Positions 8,301-15,946 are shown, counted from the first letter of the stretch. The stretch: 39,830 nt of DNA from Ardenticatenaceae bacterium (GCA_020634415.1 JACKBT010000042.1:1-39830); one strand, 5' to 3'. Program-made: numbers and translations. Notes: generated by a model not told the origin, from the letters alone.

Positions 8301-9244
8301 ACGAGACACGCATCAGCCCCGTTGTGGGTGTGCCGCCCGAAGTAACGGATTTACACCTGACGATGAATCCGATTGGTTCGGCTGAAGTTGCTTTTAGCCA
8401 GGTGGGCTTTACGGCCGTTGAAGAAAACGGCACTGTGCTGGTAAATCTCACCCTCAGCGACATCACCCAATCCGATGTGACGGTGAACATTGCTAGTAGT
8501 GATGGCACGGCACAAGCTGGCATAGACTATGTTGCCATCAGCCAAACCGTAACCATTCCCGCGGGGCAACCCTCAAAAAGCGTGACCATTCACCTGCTCG
8601 ATGATGCTGTGGCGGAAGGCAGCGAGACATTCTCCCTGACCTTGAGCAGCCCTGACAACGCTGTTCTCGGCCCGATTAGCAGTGCAACTGTCACCATCAC
8701 AGATGGTGAGCCGACAGAGACGGCCACTGTTACCCTGGCCGGCACAGGCAGCGGCACAGTGTCCAGCGACCCAGTGGGGATTGACTGCCCCTCTGATTGC
8801 GATGAGGATTTTGGTGCTGGTATGGTTGTTACGTTAACGGCTACTGCCAATGTGGACTCATCCTTTACTGGTTGGAGTGGGGCTTGCACGGGTACAGGTG
8901 ATTGTGTTCTTACGATGGATGCAGCCCAAAATGTCACCGCTACCTTTACGCTGAATACCTATTTGCTGACCGTCAGCACGGATGGCACAGGCAGCGGTAC
9001 GGTGAGTGGCACAGGCATCAGTTGTGGGGCGGATTGTACGGAACTGTTTGATTATGGAACGGCCGTTACCCTCACCGCCAATCCCGACGCAGATTCCACC
9101 TTCGCCGGTTGGAGTGGGGCGTGTACGGGCACAGGTGATTGTGTGATCACGATGGACATGGCTCAAAATGTCACGGCCACCTTCACACTGGCCCAAGAAG
9201 TCGGTTATTCCGTCTTCCTCCCCTTTGTGATGCGCGGTAATTAA
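5399..9244 (+). CDS. Large exported repeat protein (DUF11, carboxypeptidase-regulatory-like, Calx-beta, InlB-type repeats)
   Basis: 1281 residues. Residues 16-38 are one hydrophobic export segment. Residues 74-285 look like a ThuA/glutamine-amidotransferase-like Rossmann domain without an evident catalytic triad. Two DUF11 adhesin-type repeats follow (about 400-528 and 532-655; each with (I/L)xVQK...GxxLxYYIYY...TDTLP), then carboxypeptidase-regulatory-like folds (658-750 and about 862-990), a Calx-beta domain (about 994-1102; DGTAQAGIDY) and two bacterial repeats with GWSGACTGTGDC (1109-1184, 1190-1264). The protein ends in FLPFVMRGN, a C-terminal motif shared by many Chloroflexota surface proteins. 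It is probably a surface or extracellular structural protein. AAAGGAGA precedes the ATG; two terminators follow. The very Tyr/Thr-rich composition agrees with an extracellular location. Confidence 0.9.
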   Translation: MQALPQYLPPPGRPKRWALALMPLIFLIISILTLVQIPIPNLFVTGRAANSSDPHSLIVPADAQITHTPALTTGLAVYVFSSGNATADQAMLDVISASGNSPTLGVQPGDWTGTQAILSLYNAVILQNSHNWSTSLMPEAGQDSLVDYVQNGGGLITGEWFVYNFGHSSSVAPITAVLPAFWTNWGSLPNTTYTLDTPDATINAGLPISFTFSLNNISGSETYLEPKPGAISFYTSSGGSQSGLVGWDAGSGRVASFSNFLSEVELANSDLATLFVNTLNWVEGQSTPPNRIFLLKKVGLNGTCNSYQLNVEAGTEVTYCYEVINQSTYTLTRHTLLDDKLGTLLNSEPFTLTLGQSYSLTATAVITEDTLNVATWIAEDAGGTIISDTAQAFVSITETDIGVQKWVYAPSAVAGDELTYYIYYYNWTNIAANNVWLTDTLPAELSYVDSGVHWSYGSQNVVAQSTGNVVSWSMAELPPYSYGYLYLTVQLTDTIAVGTDVVNEVAISSTSADSNLANNTYQSTVQVAESTRDLSVQKSVYGVAQPGNTLGYYIYYQNIGNQTADTVLITDTLPSNVTYNYYYDYYNATSLQIVGDELVWSLPSLSPYQWGYIYVNVTVTDTVTVGTVLTNTINISSADTDIDLSNNSDAVTSTVIIPGSITGTVKLDDGTPIPGAYAYAYSADTFSWGGWGWTDASGNYEIDGLPAGNYYVYFYSQNGNQIYDGVTTIVSATVVTVVSDQTTPNINAQFHPPVPPVATASGGGYIYADPATGELSIWFNPYNPSDLTLSKVITCSGGITPTNVTLVFDTTSNGTFEYPMTANGTTYSVTVPAGDLTSGDFSIEYDCGGTPMTVVVGHGLIDPSGFITDAVTGDPIVGATVQLFTIDDWVPKSGPTDVAPDTCHTIDSRPSIWNEMPPAPQIGRLGNPLADPQEIDPTQNPLLTDETGYYAWDVAAGCWYIVVTAEGYETRISPVVGVPPEVTDLHLTMNPIGSAEVAFSQVGFTAVEENGTVLVNLTLSDITQSDVTVNIASSDGTAQAGIDYVAISQTVTIPAGQPSKSVTIHLLDDAVAEGSETFSLTLSSPDNAVLGPISSATVTITDGEPTETATVTLAGTGSGTVSSDPVGIDCPSDCDEDFGAGMVVTLTATANVDSSFTGWSGACTGTGDCVLTMDAAQNVTATFTLNTYLLTVSTDGTGSGTVSGTGISCGADCTELFDYGTAVTLTANPDADSTFAGWSGACTGTGDCVITMDMAQNVTATFTLAQEVGYSVFLPFVMRGN

Positions 9245-9251
9245 GAGATTT

Positions 9252-9275
9252 GTGGGCGGGTTTTGACCCGCCCAC
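9252..9275 (+). terminator. Hairpin after the 1281-aa gene
   Basis: GTGGGCGGG (9252-9260) pairs perfectly with CCCGCCCAC (9267-9275) around a 6-nt loop, 7 nt after the stop codon. No T-run follows. Confidence 0.65.
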
Positions 9276-9347
9276 TATTCCAACCCTCTTTGGAAGCGTT
9301 TCATTCGTAAGAACCGCCCAGAGGGTTAGCTGTTGAGGGGTATAAGA

Positions 9348-9397
9348 AAATATGCCCGTGCGTCGAAGAAGCGGCGCACGGGCATATTTGTTTTTAT
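9348..9397 (+). terminator. Strong intrinsic terminator
   Basis: AAATATGCCCGTGCG (9348-9362) pairs perfectly with CGCACGGGCATATTT (9375-9389), 12-nt loop, followed by GTTTTTATT. It separates the exported-protein gene from the PLP enzyme gene. Confidence 0.9.
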
Positions 9398-9452
9398 TGT
9401 GCTGCTCTACCTGATACCATTGGGACTAAATTTTGAGGAATGAGGTAGATGT

Positions 9453-10652
9453 ATGAACCCTGAGAAACGAGCAAATTTGAATTTTGCCAGTAAGGCGGTT
9501 TATTATCCGCCGGATGCGGCCACGCAATCCATTAATGCGCCGATTTATATGTCGTCGAGTTTTCAGTATGATGCGGAGATTTATCAGCGGGTGGTGGACG
9601 GGGAGCGGAAGACGGTGAATATTTACGGCCGTTGTGGCAACCCCTCCGAATATCAATTTGAAGAGCAGATGGCCCTCATTGAGGGGGCCGATGCCTGTTT
9701 GGCGACGGCTTCGGGTATGGCGGCCGTTTCCGTGGCTCTGTTTGGCCTGCTCAAGAGCGGCGACCATGTGGTCTGTGATTGGACGACGTACAGTTCGACG
9801 CATGAATCACTGGATCATCGGCTGACGGATTATGGCATCAGCACTACGTTTGTGGATACGGCCGATCGGGAAGCCGTCGCCGAGGCCATCCAGCCCAACA
9901 CCAAGGTGCTGTATCTGGAGACCATCGCCAACCCCAGCATGAAAGTGCCGGCCATTCCGCCGCTGGTGGCGTTGGCCCACCAACACGGCATTGTGGTGGT
10001 GTGTGACAATACCTTTGCCAGCCCCTATGTCTGTCGGCCGTTGGCCTGGGGCGTGGATTTGGTGCTGGAAAGTGCCACCAAGTTTATTGGCGGCCATAAT
10101 GATGCCATTGGCGGCGCGATTTGCATGAAGTCGGAACTGCTGCCGGAGGATTTTTTGGAGCAGATTCGCTGGAATACGATGGTGAAGTGGGGATCGCCGC
10201 TGTCGCCGTTTAATGCCTGGCTGCTGCTGCGCGGTATTCAGACGTTGGCGGTGCGGGTGGAGCGGCAGTGCCAAACGGCAATGGCTCTGGCGCGGCATTT
10301 TGAGGGCCATCCGCAGGTGAAGCGTGTCTGGTATCCCGGTTTGCCGTCGCATCCGCAGCACCAGATTGCCCAGACGCAGATGCCCAAGTTTGGGGCGATG
10401 TTGACGTTTGAGGTGGCTGATGGGGAGACGGCCGTTCGCGTCCTCGACCGCTTAGAGTTAGCCACCTTCGCCGCCAGCCTGGGCGGTGTGCGCACCACCA
10501 CCCAGGTGCCAGCCACGATGGCCTTTTTAGACATTGACCCCGAACAACGCGCCCGTATGAACATCAGCGATGGCATGATTCGGGTTTCGGCTGGGCTGGA
10601 AGATGTTGAAGACTTGATCGCTGATTTTGATGCAGCTTTGGAGCAGTTTTAA
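9453..10652 (+). CDS. Cys/Met metabolism PLP-dependent enzyme (cystathionine gamma-synthase/lyase family)
   Basis: 399 residues, the normal length of the family. The PLP-binding lysine is K210 in ESATKFIGGHND, and the family hallmarks YGRCGNPS (58-65), ATASGMAA (84-91), VCDNTFASP (183-191) and the C-terminal ISDGMIRVSAGLED are all present. Members carry out gamma-elimination or gamma-replacement on cystathionine, homoserine esters or methionine; the sequence alone does not decide between synthase, lyase or methionine gamma-lyase. GAGGTAG lies upstream of the ATG. Only 2 nt separate its stop from the next start, so it is translationally coupled to the 2-oxoglutarate oxygenase gene, an unusual partner that suggests a joint role in modifying a sulfur or amino-acid-derived small molecule. 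Confidence 0.93.
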   Translation: MNPEKRANLNFASKAVYYPPDAATQSINAPIYMSSSFQYDAEIYQRVVDGERKTVNIYGRCGNPSEYQFEEQMALIEGADACLATASGMAAVSVALFGLLKSGDHVVCDWTTYSSTHESLDHRLTDYGISTTFVDTADREAVAEAIQPNTKVLYLETIANPSMKVPAIPPLVALAHQHGIVVVCDNTFASPYVCRPLAWGVDLVLESATKFIGGHNDAIGGAICMKSELLPEDFLEQIRWNTMVKWGSPLSPFNAWLLLRGIQTLAVRVERQCQTAMALARHFEGHPQVKRVWYPGLPSHPQHQIAQTQMPKFGAMLTFEVADGETAVRVLDRLELATFAASLGGVRTTTQVPATMAFLDIDPEQRARMNISDGMIRVSAGLEDVEDLIADFDAALEQF

Positions 10653-10654
10653 TC

Positions 10655-11572
10655 ATGAACGAAATTCCTGTAATTGATTTGACCCCTTATTTTGATGGCA
10701 GTGGCAAGACGGCCGTTGCCCAACAGATTAACCGCGCTTGCCTGGATATTGGCTTTTTCACCATTCGGGGGCATGGCATTCCGCTGGCGGTGGTGCAGCG
10801 AGCCAATGACGCGGCACGCGCATTTTTTGATTTGCCGCTGGCTGCTAAACAGGCGGCGATGGCTCCGGGCGGCATGGGCTACATCGGCCCCGAAGGCGAA
10901 CATCTGGCGGCCAGCCTGGATGACAAAAAGATGCTCGATGTCAAAGAGTCGCTCAACCTCACCTTGCCCATCAGCGAGGCCATTTGGCCGGACTTGCCGG
11001 AACTGCAAGCGGCTTGCGGTGACTATTATCAGGCACTGCTGAGGCTGGCGGCTGATTTGATGCACCTCTTTGCCCTGGCGTTGGACTTGCCCGAAGATTG
11101 GTTTGATGACAAAACAGACGATCCGCGCACCATTTTGCGGCTGCTGAACTATCCGCCGGTTGATGGCAAAAGTGCCGAGCATACCCGCGCTGGCGCACAC
11201 ACCGATTACGGCACGTTGACCATTTTGTGGTCGCCCGATTCACGCGGCTTGCAGGCGCAGAATCGGCAGGGTGAGTGGGTGGATGTGATTGCCCCCGCCG
11301 AGCATTTTATTATCAATATTGGTGATTTGATGATGAACTGGACGAATGACCGCTGGATTTCGACGTTACATCGTGTGGTGCCGCGTGTGGATACAAACGG
11401 CCGTCGCCGCCAATCTATGGCCTTCTTCCACAACCCCAACCCCAACGCCACCATTGCCTGCATTGACACCTGCCACGATGCCAGCCATCCACCCAAATAC
11501 CAACCCATCCTGGCTAAAACGCATTTGGAGATGAAGATTGCCAAGAGTTTGGGGCAGGCAGTGAAGCTGTAG
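10655..11572 (+). CDS. 2-oxoglutarate/Fe(II)-dependent oxygenase, isopenicillin N synthase-like
   Basis: 305 residues. N-terminal DIOX_N region (PVIDLTPYF at 5-13, GFFTIRGHG at 33-41) and C-terminal double-stranded beta-helix with iron ligands H182, D184 (AHTDYG) and H239 (STLHRVV), plus the R-x-S motif (R252, S254) that binds 2-oxoglutarate. The family covers IPNS, ACC oxidase, thymine hydroxylase and many hydroxylases or desaturases, so the substrate cannot be named. It begins 2 nt after the preceding PLP enzyme gene and forms one operon with it. A hairpin follows the stop. Confidence 0.93.
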   Translation: MNEIPVIDLTPYFDGSGKTAVAQQINRACLDIGFFTIRGHGIPLAVVQRANDAARAFFDLPLAAKQAAMAPGGMGYIGPEGEHLAASLDDKKMLDVKESLNLTLPISEAIWPDLPELQAACGDYYQALLRLAADLMHLFALALDLPEDWFDDKTDDPRTILRLLNYPPVDGKSAEHTRAGAHTDYGTLTILWSPDSRGLQAQNRQGEWVDVIAPAEHFIINIGDLMMNWTNDRWISTLHRVVPRVDTNGRRRQSMAFFHNPNPNATIACIDTCHDASHPPKYQPILAKTHLEMKIAKSLGQAVKL

Positions 11573-11574
11573 GC

Positions 11575-11629
11575 GGGGGACTGGAGACTGGGGGCAGGAG
11601 ACTAAACTACCTCTTGTCTTCAGTCTCCC
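11575..11629 (+). terminator. Terminator-like hairpin with GGAGACT-type arms
   Basis: GGGGGACTGGAGAC (11575-11588) pairs with GTCTTCAGTCTCCC (11616-11629) over 14 bp including two G-U pairs, with a 27-nt loop, directly after the oxygenase stop. It belongs to the same style as the hairpins at 20486 and 21857. Confidence 0.55.
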
Positions 11630-11715
11630 AAGTTGTTCGTGTGTTCCTTTTTGCCATGATCCAACTCCTTTCTAATATTTGTTGGTAACATAATAGGTTG
11701 ACACAGATTTTCATA

Positions 11716-11811
11716 CATCAGGCAACGGAGCGGCCTGTCCCCACGTATAAGGAACAGGCGAGGGGCCTATCCACTTGTTCAGTGATTACCTGGACAAGAG
11801 GTCGCCTGATG
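11716..11811 (+). ncRNA. Candidate structured leader RNA (three-way junction), class unknown
   Basis: CATCAGGC (11716-11723) pairs with GCCTGATG (11804-11811). Inside lie a stem GCCTGT/ACAGGC (11733-11738 with 11754-11759, extended by CC/GG) and a stem CTTGTTCA/TGGACAAG (11774-11781 with 11791-11798, one G-U). The three helices make a three-way junction of 96 nt, ending 39 nt before the transporter start. A -10-like CATAAT at 11689-11694 would start transcription just before it. I do not recognise a known riboswitch consensus; the folding is by eye. Confidence 0.4.
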
Positions 11812-11850
11812 ACCCTTACAACTTTTTGAAAAGAGGCTAAAATCAAAAGA

Positions 11851-12942
11851 ATGAGCCGGAGCTGGAGTAAAACAACACGTTATTTTGTCCTCACCCTGGC
11901 CCTTGCCGGGTTTGTCTGGTTTTTAATTGCAGCCAGGGGGCTGATTGGCCCTTTGGCGATTGCCGCTTTGTTGGCCTATGTGCTAAACCCCGGAGTGGCC
12001 TTTGTCAACACCCGCACCAAACTGCCCCGCAGATGGGTGGTTCTGCTGGTTTATCTGCTCTCATTGGCCGTCTTAATCACACTAGGCATTATCTTGGCTC
12101 CCGTCATTGCCGAGCAGGTGGGCAACCTGGCGGATGAATTAACCTTGGTGCAGGCGCAGCTAGAAGCATTGGCTTCGCCTGTGGTCATCATGGGTTTTGA
12201 AATCCCCCTCAATCAAGTTGTGACCAATTTTGGTGTGGCCTCAGCGAATTTCATCAGCCCCGATTTGATTTTGGGGGTTATTTCTAGCACGTCCACAAAT
12301 TTGGCCTGGATTTTGGTGATTTTGGTGACGACTTTTTACTTATTGCAAGATTGGCACATCTTGCGTGAATGGATTTTGAATTTGGCCCCAGATGAGTACC
12401 AGACGGATGTGCGCCGTTTATACTTTGAAGTGCAAGCGGTATGGAACAATTATCTGCGGGGGCAGCTTGTGCTGATGTTGATTGTGGGCATTCTGTCGGG
12501 GGTGGGGCTGGCGATTATTGGTGTGCCTGGGGCGGCGGCGTTGGGGCTGTTGGCTGGCATTTTGGATGCGATTCTTTCGGTTGGCCCGGTCATTGCCATG
12601 CTTATTGCGGCGGCTGTAGCCTGGGTGGATGGCTCCACGTTTTTTGCGTTGTCTAGCACCTGGGTTGCCTTGTTGGTGGTGATTGTCTTTGGCCTGATTC
12701 AGATGGTGGAGAATGTGTGGCTGCGTCCCCGAGTTATCGGCCAATGGGTGCAGCTTCATCCGGCAGTTGTGTTTATTGCGGTGATGGGATCGCTGGCCCT
12801 GGCAGGCGTGTTGGTGACGCTGATTATTATTCCTGTGTTGAGTTCGGCGGGGGTGATTGGCCGTTATATCTACTGCAAAGTTTTGGATATTGATCCCTGG
12901 CCGGAAACTGTTGCCCACCGTGCCTTACCAGAGAAAGTGTAG
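11851..12942 (+). CDS. AI-2E family transporter (PerM/TqsA-like membrane protein)
   Basis: 363 residues with about seven to eight hydrophobic segments: two at the N-terminus (12-48), one near 63-90, one near 150-165, and a dense C-terminal block (200-335). The family signature lies in YLRGQLVLMLIVGI...GVPGAAALGLLAGILD (196-233), followed by the conserved GP, and in QMVENVWLRPRVIG (279-292) with HP nearby. Members export small molecules or ions; the quorum-signal role of E. coli TqsA cannot be assumed here. The gene may be controlled by the structured leader at 11716-11811. Its stop is one base from the stop of the convergent map gene, leaving no room for a separate terminator. Confidence 0.9.
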   Translation: MSRSWSKTTRYFVLTLALAGFVWFLIAARGLIGPLAIAALLAYVLNPGVAFVNTRTKLPRRWVVLLVYLLSLAVLITLGIILAPVIAEQVGNLADELTLVQAQLEALASPVVIMGFEIPLNQVVTNFGVASANFISPDLILGVISSTSTNLAWILVILVTTFYLLQDWHILREWILNLAPDEYQTDVRRLYFEVQAVWNNYLRGQLVLMLIVGILSGVGLAIIGVPGAAALGLLAGILDAILSVGPVIAMLIAAAVAWVDGSTFFALSSTWVALLVVIVFGLIQMVENVWLRPRVIGQWVQLHPAVVFIAVMGSLALAGVLVTLIIIPVLSSAGVIGRYIYCKVLDIDPWPETVAHRALPEKV

Positions 12943-12943
12943 C

Positions 12944-13708
12944 TTATAGTTTGGTGAGGATTTCGGGGCCGTTGTTGGTGATGACGACGGTGTGTTCAAA
13001 TTGCACGGAAAGGGCTTGATCGGCCGTTATCACCGTCCAGCCATCTGGCAGCAAAACCCATTCATACGTCCCCTCATTAATCATCGGCTCAATCGTAAAG
13101 GTCATGCCGGGGCGCAAACGAACACCTCTTTCGCTTTGGCGCACATGGGAGACAGAAGGCCATTCATGCAGGGCGCGGCCAATGCCATGCCCGCCCCATT
13201 CCCGCACCACCGATACCCCCTGCGAATCGGCATAACTGTGAATAGCCTCCCCGATGTCGTTCAGATAATTGCCATTGTGCGCGGCTTCAATTCCTTTCCA
13301 CAAGGCGGCTTGCCCAATATCAAGTAATCGCTGTGTTCGCCGCGATACATTCCCCACGGGAAAGGTGACACAGGCATCGCCGCAGAAACCTTTGTATTTC
13401 AGGCCAATGTCAATGCCGATGATGTCCCCTTCGTGCAAAATGCGGTCATCGGGCAGACCATGACAGATTTCGTGGTTGACAGAGGCGCAGATAACGCCAG
13501 GGAAAGGGGGATGATCCTTTTGGCTGCCCTTGTAGCCGAGATATAGCGGCTCGGCTCCAAATTTCTTCAAATAGTTGGCCACAAGTTGGTCTAAAAAGCG
13601 CAGGCTGACTCCTGGTTGGATATTTTCTTGTAACAGCGCGAAACATTCAGCAACCATTTGCCCAGAAACGCGCATCTTTTCGATAGCATGACGGTTTTTG
13701 TACTTCAT
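12944..13708 (-). CDS. map: Methionine aminopeptidase, type I
   Basis: 254 residues, typical of type I enzymes. It removes the N-terminal Met from nascent cytosolic proteins. The five metal ligands are visible in order: two Asp in GIDIG...GFCGDACVTF, His in WGGHGIGRALHE, Glu in FTIEPMI and Glu in QFEHTVV. The ATG at 13708 (MKYKNRHAIEKMRVSG) matches the family start; a GTG at 13732 would add 8 residues, and neither has a clear Shine-Dalgarno. It lies 43 nt downstream of the cytochrome c gene on the same strand and converges with the AI-2E transporter gene. Confidence 0.95.
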   Translation of the reverse strand: MKYKNRHAIEKMRVSGQMVAECFALLQENIQPGVSLRFLDQLVANYLKKFGAEPLYLGYKGSQKDHPPFPGVICASVNHEICHGLPDDRILHEGDIIGIDIGLKYKGFCGDACVTFPVGNVSRRTQRLLDIGQAALWKGIEAAHNGNYLNDIGEAIHSYADSQGVSVVREWGGHGIGRALHEWPSVSHVRQSERGVRLRPGMTFTIEPMINEGTYEWVLLPDGWTVITADQALSVQFEHTVVITNNGPEILTKL

Positions 13709-13751
13709 GGGCGGGAGTATAGCACAAGTCACTAAGAACAGTAATCATGGT

Positions 13752-14615
13752 TTACTCGATGGTGAGGAAGGTGATGAGCGTTTCGATTTCGCTCGGACTA
13801 AGAGCAAGGTTGGGCATGATGGTTTCTGGTTTGATGGCGGCAGGATCGTTTAGCCATGTACGAAGAAAGTCGGGGTTGCCCTGGTAATGGGTGAGATTGG
13901 GGCCGATGGGGGCAAAGTTGCGGGCGAGGGTGACGGCTTCGTTTTGATGGCAGGTGATGCAGCCTTTACTGATGAAGAGGGCTGGCCCTATCTCTTCGGG
14001 GGTGATGGCGGGCACGGCCGTTTGTTGGGCAACGGCCGTTTCCGATTCCCCCGTGCGCCAAACAAGAGGCGTTAAAACCAGAAAAACAGCCAAAAACGCC
14101 AGCCCTAGCCGCGCATGGGTGCGCTTTTGCAGCCAGGCGTAGAGGGCTGCGATCAAGGCCACCACCCCCAAAGCACTGAGCGGCCACCAGGTGGTGAGTG
14201 GCATGGATACAGGCGGGCTGCTGGCTGGCTGGCTCCCACCTTCGGCTACATTTAAGAGAGGCATGACATGATCATAACCAAACGCATCTATTTGCCAGCG
14301 CCATTGGCCTGCTGTGGGCAGGGTGATTTCGGCCGTGTAATAGCCTTCGCGGTCGGCCTCGACCGCCTGAAAGGTGATGCTGTCGCCGTTGGTGGCGGCA
14401 ACGGCCGTTACCTGCGGCGATAACCCGCTTATAAAATGGCTGCCATGTTGGCGCACGGCGAATTCAATGGTAAACGGCCGATGGGCGAAAACTTCTGTAG
14501 GCAGGCTGCTTACTGTTAGCACCGCCCAGCCGCCAGCCTGCGCGGCTAAGGGCAGCGCCAGCATCACCACAATCACAATCAACCACTTCAATCTGGACAA
14601 TTTCTGTAACATCAT
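13752..14615 (-). CDS. Membrane-anchored cytochrome c with extracytoplasmic FixH/Ig-like domain
   Basis: 287 residues. A signal peptide (hydrophobic 11-26, AQAGG) leads to an all-beta domain (about 29-122) resembling FixH/YtkA-type copper-handling or Ig-like modules. Two membrane segments follow (about 143-162 and 169-186). The C-terminal domain binds one c-type heme: C219-I-T-C222-H223, with M267 (IMPN) as the probable sixth ligand. It should sit at the outside of the membrane and carry electrons. AAAGGAG precedes ATGATG and lies inside the end of the anti-sigma gene, whose stop codon directly abuts this start, so it is co-translated with the sigma/anti-sigma pair. That coupling suggests a redox link to the ECF signal, which is inference. 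Confidence 0.88.
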   Translation of the reverse strand: MMLQKLSRLKWLIVIVVMLALPLAAQAGGWAVLTVSSLPTEVFAHRPFTIEFAVRQHGSHFISGLSPQVTAVAATNGDSITFQAVEADREGYYTAEITLPTAGQWRWQIDAFGYDHVMPLLNVAEGGSQPASSPPVSMPLTTWWPLSALGVVALIAALYAWLQKRTHARLGLAFLAVFLVLTPLVWRTGESETAVAQQTAVPAITPEEIGPALFISKGCITCHQNEAVTLARNFAPIGPNLTHYQGNPDFLRTWLNDPAAIKPETIMPNLALSPSEIETLITFLTIE

Positions 14616-15371
14616 TTACTCCTTTAATAGAACCAAAGACTCGGCAATGGCTTTCGCTTCTTCTAAAGATAAGCCGCTTTCCAAGCGGAAAGTCATATCG
14701 GCCGTTTCTGACCACCAGACCAGCACCCCGCCTTCCACAAACAGCCAGGGCTGCACGGTGCCATTTTGCAGTTGCAGCCAGTGGCCACCCTCCAGCCAAA
14801 ACGACGGCTGCCCCTGAACGCTCGCCTCTTGTAAGCGTTCTGCCTGTTTGTAGACGAAATTAGGTGAATTGATCTGGTACAGACTTAGCTGTACTTCATC
14901 TGCGGAATCTGGCTTTAGCCAGACAAAGATGACCACGCCGGGCCAATCGCTGGTCTGGCGATAGACTCGATCGGGCAGGCCCCAGCCTTCGGGGATGTAG
15001 AGTGGGCTGTCTGTTTGGGCTTGCAGTGCGGCCAGGGTGGTTTCACCAGCGGGGTTGAGCAGGATGTTGGCGGCGGGGGTGGCGGCGGCAGTGGGAACGG
15101 CCGTTGCTCCCTTCTCTTCCTCCTCCTCCGGCACAATGATGGTTATGGCCCCAACTTTGAAGATGCGTAAAACGGCCGCTCGCACCTGCGGCACAGCCAG
15201 GCTGGCGGCCAATAAAGCCAACAATATCACCACTGCCCAGGCTAAACGGCGTGGTGCTGACTGGCTCACTGGCCGCGGTTTTGCCAATTTGCGCCGCACG
15301 CTCACCACCAAATCGGGTGTGGCCGGGTAACGGAAGGTGGTGCTGATTTCTTGTAACTGTTGTTCGTTCAT
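14616..15371 (-). CDS. Anti-sigma factor, membrane-anchored, DUF4367-like sensor domain
   Basis: 251 residues from the ATG at 15371, which overlaps the sigma-factor stop in an ATGA arrangement. The N-terminal 40 residues are cytosolic and basic, residues 43-61 form one membrane helix, then a low-complexity Glu5/Ala-Thr-Pro linker (82-100), and the outer part (about 105-251) resembles DUF4367 (LYIPEGWGLPDRV...LESGLSLEEAKAIAESL). It would hold the ECF sigma factor at the membrane until an outside signal acts on its exported domain. No classical zinc-binding HxxxCxxC motif is visible in the N-terminus. An in-frame extension upstream to 15659 is only the shadow of the sigma gene. Confidence 0.82.
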   Translation of the reverse strand: MNEQQLQEISTTFRYPATPDLVVSVRRKLAKPRPVSQSAPRRLAWAVVILLALLAASLAVPQVRAAVLRIFKVGAITIIVPEEEEEKGATAVPTAAATPAANILLNPAGETTLAALQAQTDSPLYIPEGWGLPDRVYRQTSDWPGVVIFVWLKPDSADEVQLSLYQINSPNFVYKQAERLQEASVQGQPSFWLEGGHWLQLQNGTVQPWLFVEGGVLVWWSETADMTFRLESGLSLEEAKAIAESLVLLKE

Positions 15372-15946
15372 TTTCTGTCTTCTGCCAGTTCGGCGAAATC
15401 GGTTTCGATGATGGCCCGAAGCTGCTGCAAGGCGCGATGCAGGCGGGATTTGACGGTGCCGGGGCGGATTTGCAGGGTATCGGCCGTTTCTGCTTCGGAC
15501 AATTCTAAAAAGTAGCGCAGATAGATAATCTCTTGCGCTGCCGGACGCAGTTTCTGCACGGCCTGCCACAGCAAATCGGCCTCGTCTTGGGGGATATTTT
15601 CGGGGGTGGCTTCTTTGGCCTGCCACCAGCGCTGAATCATGCCCCAGTAGCGGCCCCAACTGCGGCGGCGGTTACGGGCTAAATTAGCCACAATTGCCAG
15701 CAGCCAGGGACGAAACGGCCGTTCCGTATCAAACTGATCCAGCGACAAATAAGCCCGCACAAAAGCATCCTGCGCGGCCTCTTCCGCCTCGGCGGCATCC
15801 CCCACGATGAGGTAAGCCAGCCGGAAGGCGGCCTCTTGATGCTGCCGCACCAGCAGTTCCCAGGCGGCATTGTCGCCCTGACGGGCCTGGATAATGAGGT
15901 CTGTTAAACGGCCGTTGGCCGCCTCTTCTCTCTCGGTGATGACCAT
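15368..15946 (-). CDS. RNA polymerase sigma factor, ECF subfamily
   Basis: 192 residues with region 2 (about 28-95; EEAAQDAFVRAYLSLDQF, FRPWLLAIVANLARNRRR) and region 4 (about 128-180; LRPAAQEIIYLRYFLELSEAE...TVKSRLHRAL), without regions 1 and 3, as in all ECF factors. It directs RNA polymerase to a regulon that responds to a signal relayed by the overlapping anti-sigma factor. First gene of a minus-strand operon sigma / anti-sigma / cytochrome c. The 5' flank contains a repeat element at 15997-16076. Confidence 0.95.
   Translation of the reverse strand: MVITEREEAANGRLTDLIIQARQGDNAAWELLVRQHQEAAFRLAYLIVGDAAEAEEAAQDAFVRAYLSLDQFDTERPFRPWLLAIVANLARNRRRSWGRYWGMIQRWWQAKEATPENIPQDEADLLWQAVQKLRPAAQEIIYLRYFLELSEAETADTLQIRPGTVKSRLHRALQQLRAIIETDFAELAEDRK

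Noticed and set aside
8720..9190. Near-identical DNA segments as possible mobile repeats.
   Set aside because: They encode tandem InlB-type protein repeats (GWSGACTGTGDC) in frame within one gene.
9290..9313. A third TTGGAAGCGTT followed after 7 nt by TAAGAA, like the two shared promoters.
   Set aside because: Only one repeat is present, the -10 match is poor, and a strong terminator at 9348-9397 lies between it and the next gene.
9807..10361. A 184-codon minus-strand frame opposite the PLP enzyme gene.
   Set aside because: His/Arg/Gln-rich antisense shadow of a well-conserved enzyme.
11698..11720. TTGACA as a -35 box for the transporter gene.
   Set aside because: No -10-like hexamer lies 16-18 bp downstream; CATAAT at 11689 fits the leader better.
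15372..15659. Longer anti-sigma reading frame.
   Set aside because: It is the shadow of the sigma-factor gene; the ATGA overlap and protein family both place the start at 15371.
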